Assembly (NCBI GenBank): GCA_017992695.1
Contig: JAGOOC010000002.1
Span: 83,460 to 147,459, forward strand
DNA from: Bacteroides sp.
GTDB taxonomy: Bacteria; Bacteroidota; Bacteroidia; Bacteroidales; Bacteroidaceae
Direction: 5' to 3'
Length of the DNA stretch: 64,000 nt
A program made the position numbers and the translations under genes. Below are positions 8,611 through 17,564 of the stretch, one piece after another. Under the pieces are notes generated by a model, which saw nothing but the letters and a program-made list of their open reading frames with translations, did no database searches and was not told the DNA's origin. Each line of letters starts with the position of its first letter. Positions within the stretch are counted from its first letter, which is position 1.

Positions 8611-10206
8611 ATGCTAAAGCGAATTCCACACACTTACACCATTATCTCTTCAGTGATTTTGATCTGTGCCGTGCTTTCTTGGATTATACCTGCAGGCGAA
8701 TATGTACGTCAAACCATCGAAGTTAACGGTGTTCCCCGAACAGTTATTGTAGATCACTCCTTTCATTCCGTGCCTCAGGCTCCTCAAACGTGGCAGGTAT
8801 TCAGCTCCTTACTCAATGGTTTTGAACGGCAGGCGGGTATCATTGCTTTTTTGCTCATTATGGGTGGTGCTTTCCAAATTATGAATAGTAGCCGTGCCAT
8901 CGATGCAGGAATCTTTTCGTTTCTAGGTTTTACCAAAGGGTTAGAGCGGTATCGATTTATCAAGATGCTGGGTGTAAATAATGTGGTGATCGGGCTTATT
9001 ATTACTCTATTCAGCCTATTTGGAGCCGTGTTTGGGATGAGCGAAGAGACACTGGCTTTTGTGATTATCCTTGTTCCGCTCGCCATTTCGATGGGCTACG
9101 ACTCCATTACCGGTTTGTGTATGGTCTACGTAGCTGCTCACATCGGCTTCTCGGGTGCGGTGCTCAATCCCTTCACCATTGGCATTGCGCAAGGGTTGTC
9201 CGACCTTCCGCTGTTCTCGGGCTTCGAGTATCGCATGTTTTGTTGGGTGATACTCACCGGAGTCCTCATTGTTTGCGTGCTGAAGTATGCCTCTGTCATC
9301 AAGAAGCATCCCGAAAAATCGCCCATGTATCACGCCGATGCCTATTGGCGCAAGCGAGGCGAAGGCGTTTCTGAAGAGATATCCTATGCCACCACCCGTT
9401 CGGCCTATGTGGTGTATGCCTTGGTTTTGGTTGCGCTCACCTTTTTCTCTCTCTATTATCCGCAAAGCACCTTTAGCTTGGGCGAATCTGCGGTTACCTG
9501 TTATGCCGTTCCTTTCCTCTCCGCCCTCTTCGCTCTGTTCGCCGGGCTGGGGTTGCGCAAGTCTAACCACTTCTTCATCCTTACGCTGCTTGCTTTTACC
9601 ATTTTGTTTCTCATCGTAGGGGTGATGGCACACGGATGGTACCTGCCCGAGATCTCGGCTATCTTCTTGGCCATGGGTGTACTGTCGGGCTTTGCCAATA
9701 GCGAGCACCCCGATGCCATCATCAAACAATTTCTCGACGGTGCGAAAGACATGCTCTCGGCAGCCCTTGTTGTGGCGTTGGCCGGAGGGATTATTCAGAT
9801 TCTGCAAGACGGACGCATCATTGACCCCATCCTTCACTCGTTGGCCTCGTTGATGGGCGAGACCGGAAAGTTTGTATCTCTGGGAACCATGTACTTCATT
9901 CAGACGTTAATTAATTTAATCATCCCCTCGGGCTCTGCCAAGGCAGCACTGACCATGCCGATTATGGCTCCGTTCTCCGATGTGATCGGACTCTCTCGGC
10001 AGGCTACCGTGATGGCTTATCAGTTTGGCGATGGATTTACCAACATGATTACCCCGACCTCGGCAGTGCTGATGGGTGCCTTGGGTATTGCTCGCATTCC
10101 GTATCAGGTTTGGGTAAGGTGGTTCTGGCGGATACTGGTTTTCTTTATGCTGTTGGGGCTGTTGTTGCTGATTCCTACAGTTGTTTTTACTTTAAACGGA
10201 TTTTAA
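8611..10206 (+). CDS. YfcC/DcuC-family C4-dicarboxylate or basic amino acid carrier
   Basis: The 531-residue membrane protein has about a dozen hydrophobic segments and the YfcC family opening (RIPHTYTIISSVILICAVLSWIIPAGEY is split across the first membrane segment). Two similar re-entrant regions include FGMSEETLAF and LINLIIPSGSAKAALTMPIM, the pattern of PF03606. Relatives move dicarboxylates, arginine/ornithine or peptides, so the substrate cannot be named. It is followed 28 bp later by a large transglutaminase lipoprotein, and the pair may handle peptides or amino acids together (inference). Confidence 0.85.
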   Translation: MLKRIPHTYTIISSVILICAVLSWIIPAGEYVRQTIEVNGVPRTVIVDHSFHSVPQAPQTWQVFSSLLNGFERQAGIIAFLLIMGGAFQIMNSSRAIDAGIFSFLGFTKGLERYRFIKMLGVNNVVIGLIITLFSLFGAVFGMSEETLAFVIILVPLAISMGYDSITGLCMVYVAAHIGFSGAVLNPFTIGIAQGLSDLPLFSGFEYRMFCWVILTGVLIVCVLKYASVIKKHPEKSPMYHADAYWRKRGEGVSEEISYATTRSAYVVYALVLVALTFFSLYYPQSTFSLGESAVTCYAVPFLSALFALFAGLGLRKSNHFFILTLLAFTILFLIVGVMAHGWYLPEISAIFLAMGVLSGFANSEHPDAIIKQFLDGAKDMLSAALVVALAGGIIQILQDGRIIDPILHSLASLMGETGKFVSLGTMYFIQTLINLIIPSGSAKAALTMPIMAPFSDVIGLSRQATVMAYQFGDGFTNMITPTSAVLMGALGIARIPYQVWVRWFWRILVFFMLLGLLLLIPTVVFTLNGF

Positions 10207-10234
10207 TCAAACCTTATATATATAGAACATTGTT

Positions 10235-12934
10235 ATGAACAAAGTAACTCGTATTTTACTCGTATCGTTGTTGTCGACCTGCCTGTTTTCGTGTGGCGAG
10301 TCTCATTTTATCACCGACAAGGCCTATCGCAACCAAGTGATCACTGATTTTGAGACCAAGAAGCAACAACTGCCTCAAGGTAATCTGTTTGCAGCCTGCG
10401 ATGATGCAGCACTGAGTACTTCCGAAAGAGAGGCACTCATGTTTCTCTACGCCTACATGCCTATCGGCGATATCACCGATTATTCGGGCGATTATTACCT
10501 CGAGAACATTCGCCTATCCAAGCAGGCACGCGATGAAATGCCCTGGGGAGATAGCATCCCAGAGGAGCTGTATCGCCATTTCGTATTGCCCATTCGGGTG
10601 AATAACGAGAATCTGGACGACTCTCGCCGAGTGTTTTACGGAGAGTTGAAGGATCGGGTCAAAGGGCTGTCGCTCAAAGAGGCCATTCTCGAAGTGAACC
10701 ATTGGTGTCACGAGAAGGTAGTATATACCCCCAGCGATTCGCGTACCAGCTCGCCCTTGGCATCGGTCAAAACAGCTTACGGTCGCTGTGGCGAAGAGTC
10801 TACCTTTACCGTAGCTGCCCTTAGAGCCGTGGGTATTCCTGCGCGCCAGGTGTACACCCCCCGCTGGGCACATACCGATGATAATCATGCTTGGGTAGAG
10901 GCGTGGGCCGGTGGGAAGTGGTACTTCCTGGGTGCTTGCGAACCCGAACCGGTGCTCAATCTGGGCTGGTTCAATGCTCCTGCCAGCCGAGGTATGTTGA
11001 TGCATACCAAGGTGTTCGGTCGCTATACCGGTGCCGAAGAGATCATGGAAGAGACTCCCAATTATACCGAAATCAATGTGATAGAAAACTATGCTCCTAC
11101 AGGCAAGGGCGTGGTAAAGGTAACAAATGCCAACGGCGAACCGGTTGCTGATGCTCGCATAGAGTTTAAAGTGTATAACTATGCCGAGTTTTATACCGTC
11201 GCTACGAAAAAGACCGATGCAACAGGAACAGCTTCGCTTACAGCAGGCAAAGGAGACATGGTGGTGTGGGCTTCGAAAGACGGACAGTTTGGCTATGGCA
11301 AACTATCGTTTGGTTCCGACAACACGTTGACACTAGTGTTGGATAAGCGCGAAGGAGAGATGGGCACCGTCTCGTTCGACTTGGTCCCTCCGATTGAAAA
11401 CACCCACTTGCCCGAAGTAACGCCCGAGCAACGGGCTGAGAACACCTTGCGCATGGCACAAGAAGACTCCATTCGCAACGCTTACGTGTCTACCTTCATC
11501 ACTCAGGCACAGGCCGATGAGCTGATGAGCTGTCTGGCCAAAGGCGACACCACGCATTCGGCAGCCACTGCTCGTTTCCTTATCGCCTCCAGAGGCAATC
11601 ATCAAACGTTAGTCGATTTTCTGACCAAAGCCTCGGAAGCGGGAAGACTCGCAGATGCATACGACCTCTTGACGACTCTTTCGGCGAAAGACCTTCGCGA
11701 TGTGTCTGCCGAGGTGTTGAACGATCACTTCACTCATTCACAACCGACAGATCACCGTTCGGCTACCTATATCAAATCCATCCTCGCCCCACGGGTAAGC
11801 AACGAGATGATCACTCCCTACAAATCATTCTTCCAATCTAAGATTGATCAAGCCGATGCAGAGCGTTTCCGCAACGATCCCGGTCAGCTGGTAGCGTGGT
11901 GCAGCAAAGAGATTATCATTGCCAATGAACTGAATACACAGCGCATTCCCATCTCGCCTGCCGGCGTGTGGACTGCTCGCGTAGCCGACAAACACTCGCG
12001 TGATATCTTCTTTGTCTCTTTGGCACGCAGCCTCGGCATCCCGGCTTGGATAGATCCGGTGACCGGAAAAGTGCAATATCAACACCTTAATGCTGACACA
12101 AAAGTGGAAGAGACGGTCGATGTAGACTTTGAAGAGAGTGCTGCACAAGCACAAGCCGCTACGGGCAAACTGATTGCTGCTTATCAAAGCACTCCGGCAT
12201 TGAAAGACCCTAAATACTACGCCCATTTCACCCTGTCGAAGTACACGAACGGCACCTTCAAACTGCTTAACTATGACGAAGGCGATGTAGATATGGGTGG
12301 TGGAGCAACTTGGTCTAACCTATTGAAGAACGGGACCACGCTCGATGCAGGCTACTATATGCTAGTAACCGGCACCCGTTTGGCTACGGGAGAAGTGTTG
12401 GCTACAGCCTCTTTCTTCACCATCGAACCCGGAAAGACAACGACAATCGACCTCTCCATGCGCGAAAGCAAAGACAAGGTGCAGGTAATTGGTAGTTTCA
12501 ACTCCGAATCCACTTATCTTCCTATCGGTGGAACTGAACCCACAACCTTGCTGAAAACCTGTGGCCGCGGATACTATGTAGTAGCTGTACTGGGTGCAGG
12601 ACAAGAGCCAACCAACCACGCCTTGAGAGACATTGCCGCACTAAGTGGCGAGTTCGAGAAGTGGGGGCGCAAGCTTGTACTGCTCTTCCCTGACGAGGCA
12701 CAATACAAGAAGTTCCGTCCGACAGATTTCCCCGGACTACCCTCTACTATTGTGTATGGAATAGATAAAGATGGAGCCATTCAGCAGCAGATTGCGCAAT
12801 CCATGAAATTGACCAACGCAACCATTTTGCCCATGTTTATCATAGCCGATACGTTTAATCGCGTAGTTTTTGTGTCGCAAGGCTATACCATCGGGCTAGG
12901 CGAGCAGTTGATGAAAGTAATACACGGACTTTAG
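10235..12934 (+). CDS. Large transglutaminase-like lipoprotein
   Basis: The 899-residue protein has a lipoprotein signal (STCLFSCGES, Cys at 20). A transglutaminase/protease core lies around residues 150-235 with YGRCGEES (nucleophile Cys), the His of DDNHAWVEAW and a later acidic partner. Next comes an Ig-like carboxypeptidase-regulatory type strand block near 285-380. A second TG-like segment (SPAGVWTARVADKHSRDIFFVSLARSLGIPAWID, about 570-610, given here only as its core AGVWTARVADKHSRD) lacks the Cys. The C-terminal about 130 residues look like a thioredoxin fold without CxxC. Function probably protein or peptide cross-link cleavage in the envelope; not established. Confidence 0.82.
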   Translation: MNKVTRILLVSLLSTCLFSCGESHFITDKAYRNQVITDFETKKQQLPQGNLFAACDDAALSTSEREALMFLYAYMPIGDITDYSGDYYLENIRLSKQARDEMPWGDSIPEELYRHFVLPIRVNNENLDDSRRVFYGELKDRVKGLSLKEAILEVNHWCHEKVVYTPSDSRTSSPLASVKTAYGRCGEESTFTVAALRAVGIPARQVYTPRWAHTDDNHAWVEAWAGGKWYFLGACEPEPVLNLGWFNAPASRGMLMHTKVFGRYTGAEEIMEETPNYTEINVIENYAPTGKGVVKVTNANGEPVADARIEFKVYNYAEFYTVATKKTDATGTASLTAGKGDMVVWASKDGQFGYGKLSFGSDNTLTLVLDKREGEMGTVSFDLVPPIENTHLPEVTPEQRAENTLRMAQEDSIRNAYVSTFITQAQADELMSCLAKGDTTHSAATARFLIASRGNHQTLVDFLTKASEAGRLADAYDLLTTLSAKDLRDVSAEVLNDHFTHSQPTDHRSATYIKSILAPRVSNEMITPYKSFFQSKIDQADAERFRNDPGQLVAWCSKEIIIANELNTQRIPISPAGVWTARVADKHSRDIFFVSLARSLGIPAWIDPVTGKVQYQHLNADTKVEETVDVDFEESAAQAQAATGKLIAAYQSTPALKDPKYYAHFTLSKYTNGTFKLLNYDEGDVDMGGGATWSNLLKNGTTLDAGYYMLVTGTRLATGEVLATASFFTIEPGKTTTIDLSMRESKDKVQVIGSFNSESTYLPIGGTEPTTLLKTCGRGYYVVAVLGAGQEPTNHALRDIAALSGEFEKWGRKLVLLFPDEAQYKKFRPTDFPGLPSTIVYGIDKDGAIQQQIAQSMKLTNATILPMFIIADTFNRVVFVSQGYTIGLGEQLMKVIHGL

Positions 12935-12942
12935 TCCGTGTA
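12921..12942 (+). terminator. Hairpin overlapping the transglutaminase stop codon
   Basis: A 10-bp perfect inverted repeat TACACGGACT / AGTCCGTGTA surrounds the TAG stop at 12932-12934. It is not followed by a long T run, so it is a weak terminator or an mRNA 3'-end stabiliser. Confidence 0.35.
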
Positions 12943-13000
12943 TTAAGCTTAGCTTTTGAATTAAGTTTGTATATCGAGTTTAACTCTCATGCCAAGGCGA

Positions 13001-13750
13001 TTAGCGAACAGCCGCGATGGTGTTTCTCACCCGCTTCGCCGTTGTTACATTCCGTTCGTATTCATCAATCCGAACGGAACCGCCCATTGATACGGCTTCG
13101 TTTTTATACTGCATACCGCTTTTCACGCATTCGCGTGCCGAGAAATGAAACTCTTCAATGCCCGTTTGCGAAGCAATGCGGGCAATATTCTCCTCATTTA
13201 CACCACAACCGGCCAGTAGGATCATTCGTCCTGCTGCCTGTTGGTGTAACTCTTTCAATAGGGCAATGCCTCGTTCGGCAGTAGGCTGCTGTCCCGAAGT
13301 CAAAATCCGTTGGCATCCCAACTCAATAAGCTGTTCCAACGCCTGCCGCGGATCGCGGCATACATCAAACGCCCGGTGAAACGTTACCGACAATCCTTTG
13401 GATGCCTCCATCAGCATTTGCATGGCAGGCCGGTCGATCTCTCCTTCGGGGGTGAGGCAACCAAATACCACCCCGTCAACGCCCAACGCTTTGGCGGCTT
13501 CAATATCCTTCACCATCGCCTTCAGTTCGATGGGCGAATAGAGAAAATCTCCTCCACGCGGACGAATAATGACGTGCAGTTTTATCTGCAACAACTCCCT
13601 GGCTACCGCTATCTCGCCCCACGATGGGGTAGTTCCACCTTCCGGTATACCGGCACATAGCTCTACGCGATGGGCACCTCCCTCTTGGGCTGCCAAACAA
13701 CTCTCTACCGAATTGGTACAAATCTCAAACTGATACTCTGGTGTATGCAT
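13001..13750 (-). CDS. cutC: CutC-family protein (copper homeostasis protein homologue)
   Basis: The 249-residue protein matches the CutC TIM barrel along its whole length. Features include the start EICTNSVESCLAAQEGGA, the GGTTPSWG loop, the IIRPRGGDFLYS strand and the QRILTSGQ motif. CutC was named for copper tolerance in E. coli, but a direct copper role is doubtful and the enzyme activity remains unclear. It converges with the transglutaminase gene and is transcribed in the same direction as rny, from which it is separated by an intrinsic terminator. Confidence 0.93.
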   Translation of the reverse strand: MHTPEYQFEICTNSVESCLAAQEGGAHRVELCAGIPEGGTTPSWGEIAVARELLQIKLHVIIRPRGGDFLYSPIELKAMVKDIEAAKALGVDGVVFGCLTPEGEIDRPAMQMLMEASKGLSVTFHRAFDVCRDPRQALEQLIELGCQRILTSGQQPTAERGIALLKELHQQAAGRMILLAGCGVNEENIARIASQTGIEEFHFSARECVKSGMQYKNEAVSMGGSVRIDEYERNVTTAKRVRNTIAAVR

Positions 13751-13764
13751 AATGATAGGGTATT

Positions 13765-13788
13765 AAAAAAGGGCGAATTGCTTCGCCC
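13765..13788 (-). terminator. Rho-independent terminator of rny
   Basis: On the minus strand GGGCGAA and TTCGCCC form a 7-bp stem with a 4-base loop, followed by six T. It lies 28 bp past the rny stop. Confidence 0.85.
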
Positions 13789-13815
13789 TTATCTTGATTT
13801 TCTTCTTTGTTTTAA

Positions 13816-15357
13816 TTATTTAGCGAAGCTCACAGCGCGTGTTTCACGAATAACCGTAATTTTCACCTGTCCCGGATAAGTCATCTCATCTTGAATCTTT
13901 TTCGCAATTTCGCCCGAGAGGTTCTCGGTTTGCTTATCGTCAATCTTGTCCGCACCTACAATCACACGCAGTTCGCGTCCGGCTTGGATGGCGTAAGTTT
14001 TGGTTACACCCGGATAAGACATGGCCAACTGTTCGAGGTCATTCAATCGTTTGATGTACGCCTCTACAATTTCGCGACGTGCACCGGGGCGTGCGCCCGA
14101 GATGGCATCACACACCTGTACGATAGGAGCCAGTAAGCTGGTCATCTCTGTTTCGTCATGGTGAGCACCGATGGCGTTACAGATGTCCGGTTTCTCTTTG
14201 TATCTCTCGGCCAGCTTCATACCTAGCAAGGCGTGTGGCAATTCAGGCTCCTCATCAGGCACTTTACCAATATCGTGCAACAGTCCGGCACGTTTCGCCT
14301 TCTTCGGGTTCAGGCCCAACTCGGCTGCCATCACTGAGCAGAGGTTGGCTGTTTCACGAGCGTGTTGCAGCAAGTTCTGACCGTATGAAGAGCGGTATTT
14401 CATCTTTCCGATGATGCGGATCAGTTCCGGATGCAGACCGTGGATACCCAAGTCAATGGTGGTACGTTTACCTGTTTCGATAATCTCCTCTTCAACCTGT
14501 TTGCGTACTTTCGATACCACCTCCTCGATACGAGCAGGGTGGATACGTCCGTCGGTTACCAATTGGTGCAACGCCAAACGAGCAATTTCGCGGCGCACGG
14601 GGTCAAAAGCCGAAAGCACAATGGCTTCGGGGGTATCATCTACCACAATTTCGACACCTGTTGCAGCTTCAAGAGCACGGATGTTGCGTCCTTCGCGACC
14701 GATGATGCGTCCTTTGATTTCGTCCGATTCGATATGGAATACCGTTACCGAGTTTTCGATGGCCGTTTCGGTAGCTACACGCTGAATCGATTGTACCACG
14801 ATACGTTTAGCTTCTTTGTTGGCCGTCAGTTTGGCATCATCCATGATGTCATTGATAAATGACTGAGCTTGTGATTTAGCCTCTTCCTTCAACGATTCTA
14901 CCAAGCGCTCCTTGGCATCGTCAGCCGAAAGACCCGAGAGCATTTCCAGCTTCTCGATTTCTTGTTGTTGCAACTTATCAAGCTCTTCTTTCTTCTTCTC
15001 TATAATCACCAACTGCGTTTCGAGATTTTCTTTCACGGCATCGGCTTCAATCTTTTTGCGTTGCAGCTCCTCTTGGCGCTGTGTCAATACCATTTCCCGC
15101 TGTTTTAGCTTATTCTCAGCCTGCTGAATCCTTTGATTACGCAGAGACACTTCTTTTTCGAGATCTGCCTTCTTGTTCAGGAACTTCTCCTTCACCTCCA
15201 GCAGTTTGTTTTTCTTAATTACTTCTGCTTCAACTTCTGCCTCTTTGAGCACATTGTCATATTTGGCTTTTAGTCCGTATTTAAAGAATACGTACGATAG
15301 AACGCCACCTACGACGAAGCAAGCAATGGATGCTCCTATGATTACTATCATTGTCAT
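13816..15357 (-). CDS. rny: Ribonuclease Y
   Basis: The 513-residue membrane-anchored endoribonuclease initiates mRNA decay. Domains in order are one N-terminal membrane helix ([18 protein letters not shown]), a long coiled coil to about residue 190, a KH domain with [15 protein letters not shown], and an HD domain with [11 protein letters not shown] near residue 357 and a second HHDE motif. The open frame continues 20 codons further upstream, but it runs into the structured intergenic region, and the ATG at 15357 gives the usual short N-terminus. It lies in the zapA gene cluster. Confidence 0.94.
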   Translation of the reverse strand: MTMIVIIGASIACFVVGGVLSYVFFKYGLKAKYDNVLKEAEVEAEVIKKNKLLEVKEKFLNKKADLEKEVSLRNQRIQQAENKLKQREMVLTQRQEELQRKKIEADAVKENLETQLVIIEKKKEELDKLQQQEIEKLEMLSGLSADDAKERLVESLKEEAKSQAQSFINDIMDDAKLTANKEAKRIVVQSIQRVATETAIENSVTVFHIESDEIKGRIIGREGRNIRALEAATGVEIVVDDTPEAIVLSAFDPVRREIARLALHQLVTDGRIHPARIEEVVSKVRKQVEEEIIETGKRTTIDLGIHGLHPELIRIIGKMKYRSSYGQNLLQHARETANLCSVMAAELGLNPKKAKRAGLLHDIGKVPDEEPELPHALLGMKLAERYKEKPDICNAIGAHHDETEMTSLLAPIVQVCDAISGARPGARREIVEAYIKRLNDLEQLAMSYPGVTKTYAIQAGRELRVIVGADKIDDKQTENLSGEIAKKIQDEMTYPGQVKITVIRETRAVSFAK

Positions 15358-15376
15358 TAAAATTATTATATAAATT

Positions 15377-15470
15377 AAAAAACGCACCGCCCAATACACG
15401 GAAATTCTTTCTTCCAAGTATTTTGCAGTGCGTGAGTTTTCTTTTTCAATAGAAGCCGAGGGTACGAGAG
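15377..15470 (-). ncRNA. Candidate structured RNA between zapA and rny (6S-like or terminator)
   Basis: The 115-bp gap between zapA and rny holds a long imperfect hairpin on the minus strand. An outer stem ACGCACTGC (15425-15433) pairs with GCGGTGCGT (15382-15390), an inner stem pairs AATAC with GTATT and GGAA with TTCC, and six T follow. In several bacteria 6S RNA is encoded next to zapA, and short 6S forms of about 100 nt are known in Bacteroidota. It could equally be only the terminator of the zapA transcript or an attenuator before rny. The hairpin is seen; the 6S identity is inference. Confidence 0.4.
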
Positions 15471-15472
15471 GA

Positions 15473-15763
15473 TTATTCGTTTGTCAAATATTGATCCAGT
15501 ACTTCCGTTAATTCCTCTATTTTGGCCGCATACGGCTGGGTGTCATTTCGTTGTCTTAGCATCAAGTTCTCGTGCGAAAACTGATAGGCTACCATGGCCA
15601 GAATTTTTTCCGGCGATAGCGTCTTGTAATGCTCCCGGTACGTATTTAGTCTGATATTGACCTGTTTGGCTGCTTCCCTTACGCTCTCTTCTTCCTCGCG
15701 GTTGATGGTGAGTGGATAGTAGGAGTCGGCTATCAACAGGTTTATCTTTATTTTATCGTTCAT
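15473..15763 (-). CDS. zapA: Cell division protein ZapA
   Basis: The 96-residue protein is a ZapA homologue: an N-terminal strand-rich head ([31 protein letters not shown], here recognised by YPLTI and REAAKQVN) and a C-terminal helix. ZapA binds FtsZ filaments and cross-links them at mid-cell. It lies 13 bp after the coiled-coil gene, and both appear to use the promoter at 16091-16120. Confidence 0.85.
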   Translation of the reverse strand: MNDKIKINLLIADSYYPLTINREEEESVREAAKQVNIRLNTYREHYKTLSPEKILAMVAYQFSHENLMLRQRNDTQPYAAKIEELTEVLDQYLTNE

Positions 15764-15776
15764 ACATCTCTATCTT

Positions 15777-16070
15777 TTATTCGTTCAACAGAGCGATGCA
15801 TTTGTCGACTTCACGCACTAATTTAGACAATCTCAGCTTTGTCTCTTTCACATCGCTGCCGTTAAGACTGATTGTCGTAGCTGTCTTTAGGTTCATGTAG
15901 CAGGCTTCCAATTCTTTAAATTCAGCCTCTACCTTCTCGATTTTCTGCTTCTCGGATGCAAGAAGCTGCTTTAACTCAGCATTTTCGCGTTCCGATTTAT
16001 CATGCAGATAAATTAAATGTCGCAGCTTTGTTTCAAAGGTGTTTAATAACTTTTTTTCTTCGTCTGTCAT
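15777..16070 (-). CDS. Coiled-coil protein upstream of zapA (ZapB-like position)
   Basis: The 97-residue protein starts MTDEEKKLLNTFETKLRHL and consists largely of heptad-like charged helix (residues 5-60). It has no signal peptide. The start at 16070 is chosen because the upstream part of the frame overlaps the promoter spacer region. Its place directly before zapA and its coiled-coil nature suggest a divisome helper like ZapB, but sequence similarity to ZapB was not shown. Confidence 0.7.
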   Translation of the reverse strand: MTDEEKKLLNTFETKLRHLIYLHDKSERENAELKQLLASEKQKIEKVEAEFKELEACYMNLKTATTISLNGSDVKETKLRLSKLVREVDKCIALLNE

Positions 16071-16090
16071 TACTACACTAAAATTGTACA

Positions 16091-16120
16091 CAAAAATACG
16101 ATTAAGTATGAGATTACAAA
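16091..16120 (-). promoter_or_regulatory. Canonical Bacteroidota promoter of the zapA-rny cluster
   Basis: On the minus strand TTTG (16117-16120), an 18-bp spacer, then TATTTTTG (16091-16098) form a full -33/-7 pair 20 bp before the coiled-coil gene start. Confidence 0.8.
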
Positions 16121-16288
16121 AGCTTTTCGAAAGAAATTAGCTATTTAAAGAGAAAATAGTTATTTACGAATGGTTAGGATGGCTTCCTTCTGTTTTTGAA
16201 AAGTCTGGTTGATGCACTTTACTTGTGCGGTTTTCAAGAATACGACCTCTATCTTCTGTGTTTATAACTTCCCGAAATCTTATACTAA

Positions 16289-16371
16289 AACATCCCCATG
16301 TTCTGATGCAAAACATGGGGATGTTGTGGTATAGAACATGGGGGTGTTTTGTAATACAACATGGGGATGTT
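16289..16371. repeat. Four 14-bp hairpin units phased at exactly 23 bp
   Basis: Units start at 16289, 16312, 16335 and 16358, each 23 bp apart. The last three read AACATGGGGATGTT (the third unit has one A-to-G change) and the first is the reverse complement, AACATCCCCATGTT. Each unit has 5-bp inverted arms AACAT/ATGTT around GGGG or CCCC. The spacers are also partly alike. No protein-coding explanation is convincing. Function unknown; possible protein-binding array or REP-like element. Confidence 0.8.
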
Positions 16372-16523
16372 GTGGTGCTTTCTTTCATAAGTTTTATCTC
16401 TTCACCTTATTGGTCTTGTCATTAAAAGATAGGATAGTGTTGTCTATGCATTCTGATGATAATAATTGCGCTATGATGATTCAAAAATGCAACTAATATG
16501 CACTGCAATAGTGCAAAACTGCC

Positions 16524-16531
16524 TATCTTTG
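16524..16531 (+). promoter_or_regulatory. Bacteroidota -7 box for the nucleosidase gene
   Basis: TATCTTTG matches TAnnTTTG, 43 bp before the ATG at 16575. The -33 element is not clear. Confidence 0.5.
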
Positions 16532-16574
16532 TAAAAACCTATAGTATGAAAAGGTTATTCTAAAAACAATTCAT

Positions 16575-17141
16575 ATGTTAAAGCTATTGATAACCAACGC
16601 CGTTCAAGGCGAATTTACAGAGATTAAGTGGCCCAATGTAGATGTGTATTACGTGCGTACGGGCATTGGTAAGGTGAAAGCAGCCTATCATTTGTCAGAG
16701 GCGATCAATCAGGTGAAACCCGACTTGGTCATTAATCTGGGCACGGCAGGAACCGTCAACCACCAAGTAGGAGATATCTTTGTGTGCCGGCGCTTTGTAG
16801 ATCGGGATATGCAGAAACTAACCGATTTAGGGATGGAGTGGCAAATTGACTCATCCAAACTACTTGCAGAAAGGGGGTACTGTTTGGATTGGCAAGGAGA
16901 AGGTACTTGCAATACGGGCGATAGCTTTCTGACCGAACTTACGCACGTAGAGGGCGATGTTATTGATATGGAAGCTTATGCGCAGGCGTTTGTATGCCGC
17001 TCGAAAGAGATACCGTTTGTTGCTGTGAAATATGTAACAGACGTCATCGGGCAAAACTCTGTAAAGCATTGGGAAGATCGATTAGCCGACGCGCGGAAAG
17101 GGCTGAGTCACTTTTTCAATGTTTTGAACGAGAGTATATGA
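16575..17141 (+). CDS. Phosphorylase-superfamily nucleosidase (MTA/SAH or futalosine hydrolase type)
   Basis: The 188-residue protein is a compact PNP/UDP family nucleosidase. Seen motifs are TGIGKVKAAYHLSEAI (N-terminal glycine loop), VINLGTAGTVN, and the substrate-binding EGDVIDMEAYAQAFVC, whose ME pair contacts the ribose. The late catalytic Asp lies in VKYVTDVIGQNS. Relatives hydrolyse methylthioadenosine, S-adenosylhomocysteine or futalosine; the shortness prevents a firm choice. The last 34 bp overlap the end of the convergent DUF454 gene. Confidence 0.82.
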   Translation: MLKLLITNAVQGEFTEIKWPNVDVYYVRTGIGKVKAAYHLSEAINQVKPDLVINLGTAGTVNHQVGDIFVCRRFVDRDMQKLTDLGMEWQIDSSKLLAERGYCLDWQGEGTCNTGDSFLTELTHVEGDVIDMEAYAQAFVCRSKEIPFVAVKYVTDVIGQNSVKHWEDRLADARKGLSHFFNVLNESI

Positions 17142-17470
17142 TAAGTAACCCCAGAGGCGATGGTAAACAGTAGTATCTGAACCCATAACAGCGGGATGAG
17201 AAAGGAGATGCAGTAGAGCATGGTTCCCCACATCAAGAGCAGCGAGGTGATTTTAGCTCGCAGAGGGATAGCTTTGTTTTCGCGATAGTTGCGGACGTAA
17301 GGGCCCAAGTACTTCTGGTTCAACAGCCATTCATAGAGCCGGGGCGATGCTTTGAAATAAAGCGCTGCGGTGAGTAGCACAAAGGGCGTGGTGGGGAGCA
17401 ACGGCACAAAGATGCCAATGATACCCAATGCTAAAGAGAGGCTGCCTAAGATGATACACAAGCTTTTCAT
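17108..17470 (-). CDS. YbaN/DUF454-family inner-membrane protein
   Basis: The 120-residue protein carries three hydrophobic segments and the DUF454 signature IFVPLLPTTPFVLLTAALYFKAS (core PLLPTTPF at about 24-31), followed by SPRLYEWLLNQKYLGPYVRNY. The family's role is unknown. The C-terminal 11 codons overlap the nucleosidase gene on the opposite strand. Upstream, on the same strand, lies tRNA-Trp with its own terminator. Confidence 0.88.
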   Translation of the reverse strand: MKSLCIILGSLSLALGIIGIFVPLLPTTPFVLLTAALYFKASPRLYEWLLNQKYLGPYVRNYRENKAIPLRAKITSLLLMWGTMLYCISFLIPLLWVQILLFTIASGVTYHILSFKTLKK

Positions 17471-17526
17471 GTTGCAAAGATACGGGTTGGATTTGGTTTT
17501 GCCAAATTGCGATACTTCTTAATGAT

Positions 17527-17563
17527 AAAGAGCGCTATAAATCTGTGATTTATAGCGCTCTTT
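17527..17563 (-). terminator. Perfect 17-bp palindrome terminating tRNA-Trp
   Basis: AAAGAGCGCTATAAATC (17527-17543) and its exact complement (17547-17563) enclose the loop TGT. It begins 2 bp after the tRNA-Trp 3' end. A poor T run follows on the minus strand, so the strength of the stem must carry termination or processing. Confidence 0.75.
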
Positions 17564-17564
17564 G

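Noticed and set aside
9016-9837. 273-codon minus-strand ORF opposite the YfcC gene
   Set aside because: Shadow frame of a strongly supported membrane carrier; no domain pattern.
16289-16371. CRISPR-like array
   Set aside because: The units are only 14 bp at 23-bp phase, one is inverted, spacers are not unique 30-40 bp pieces and no cas genes are near.
16164-16425. Short ORFs (74 and 66 codons) on both strands over the 23-bp repeat
   Set aside because: They consist of translated repeat with no codon signal or start context.
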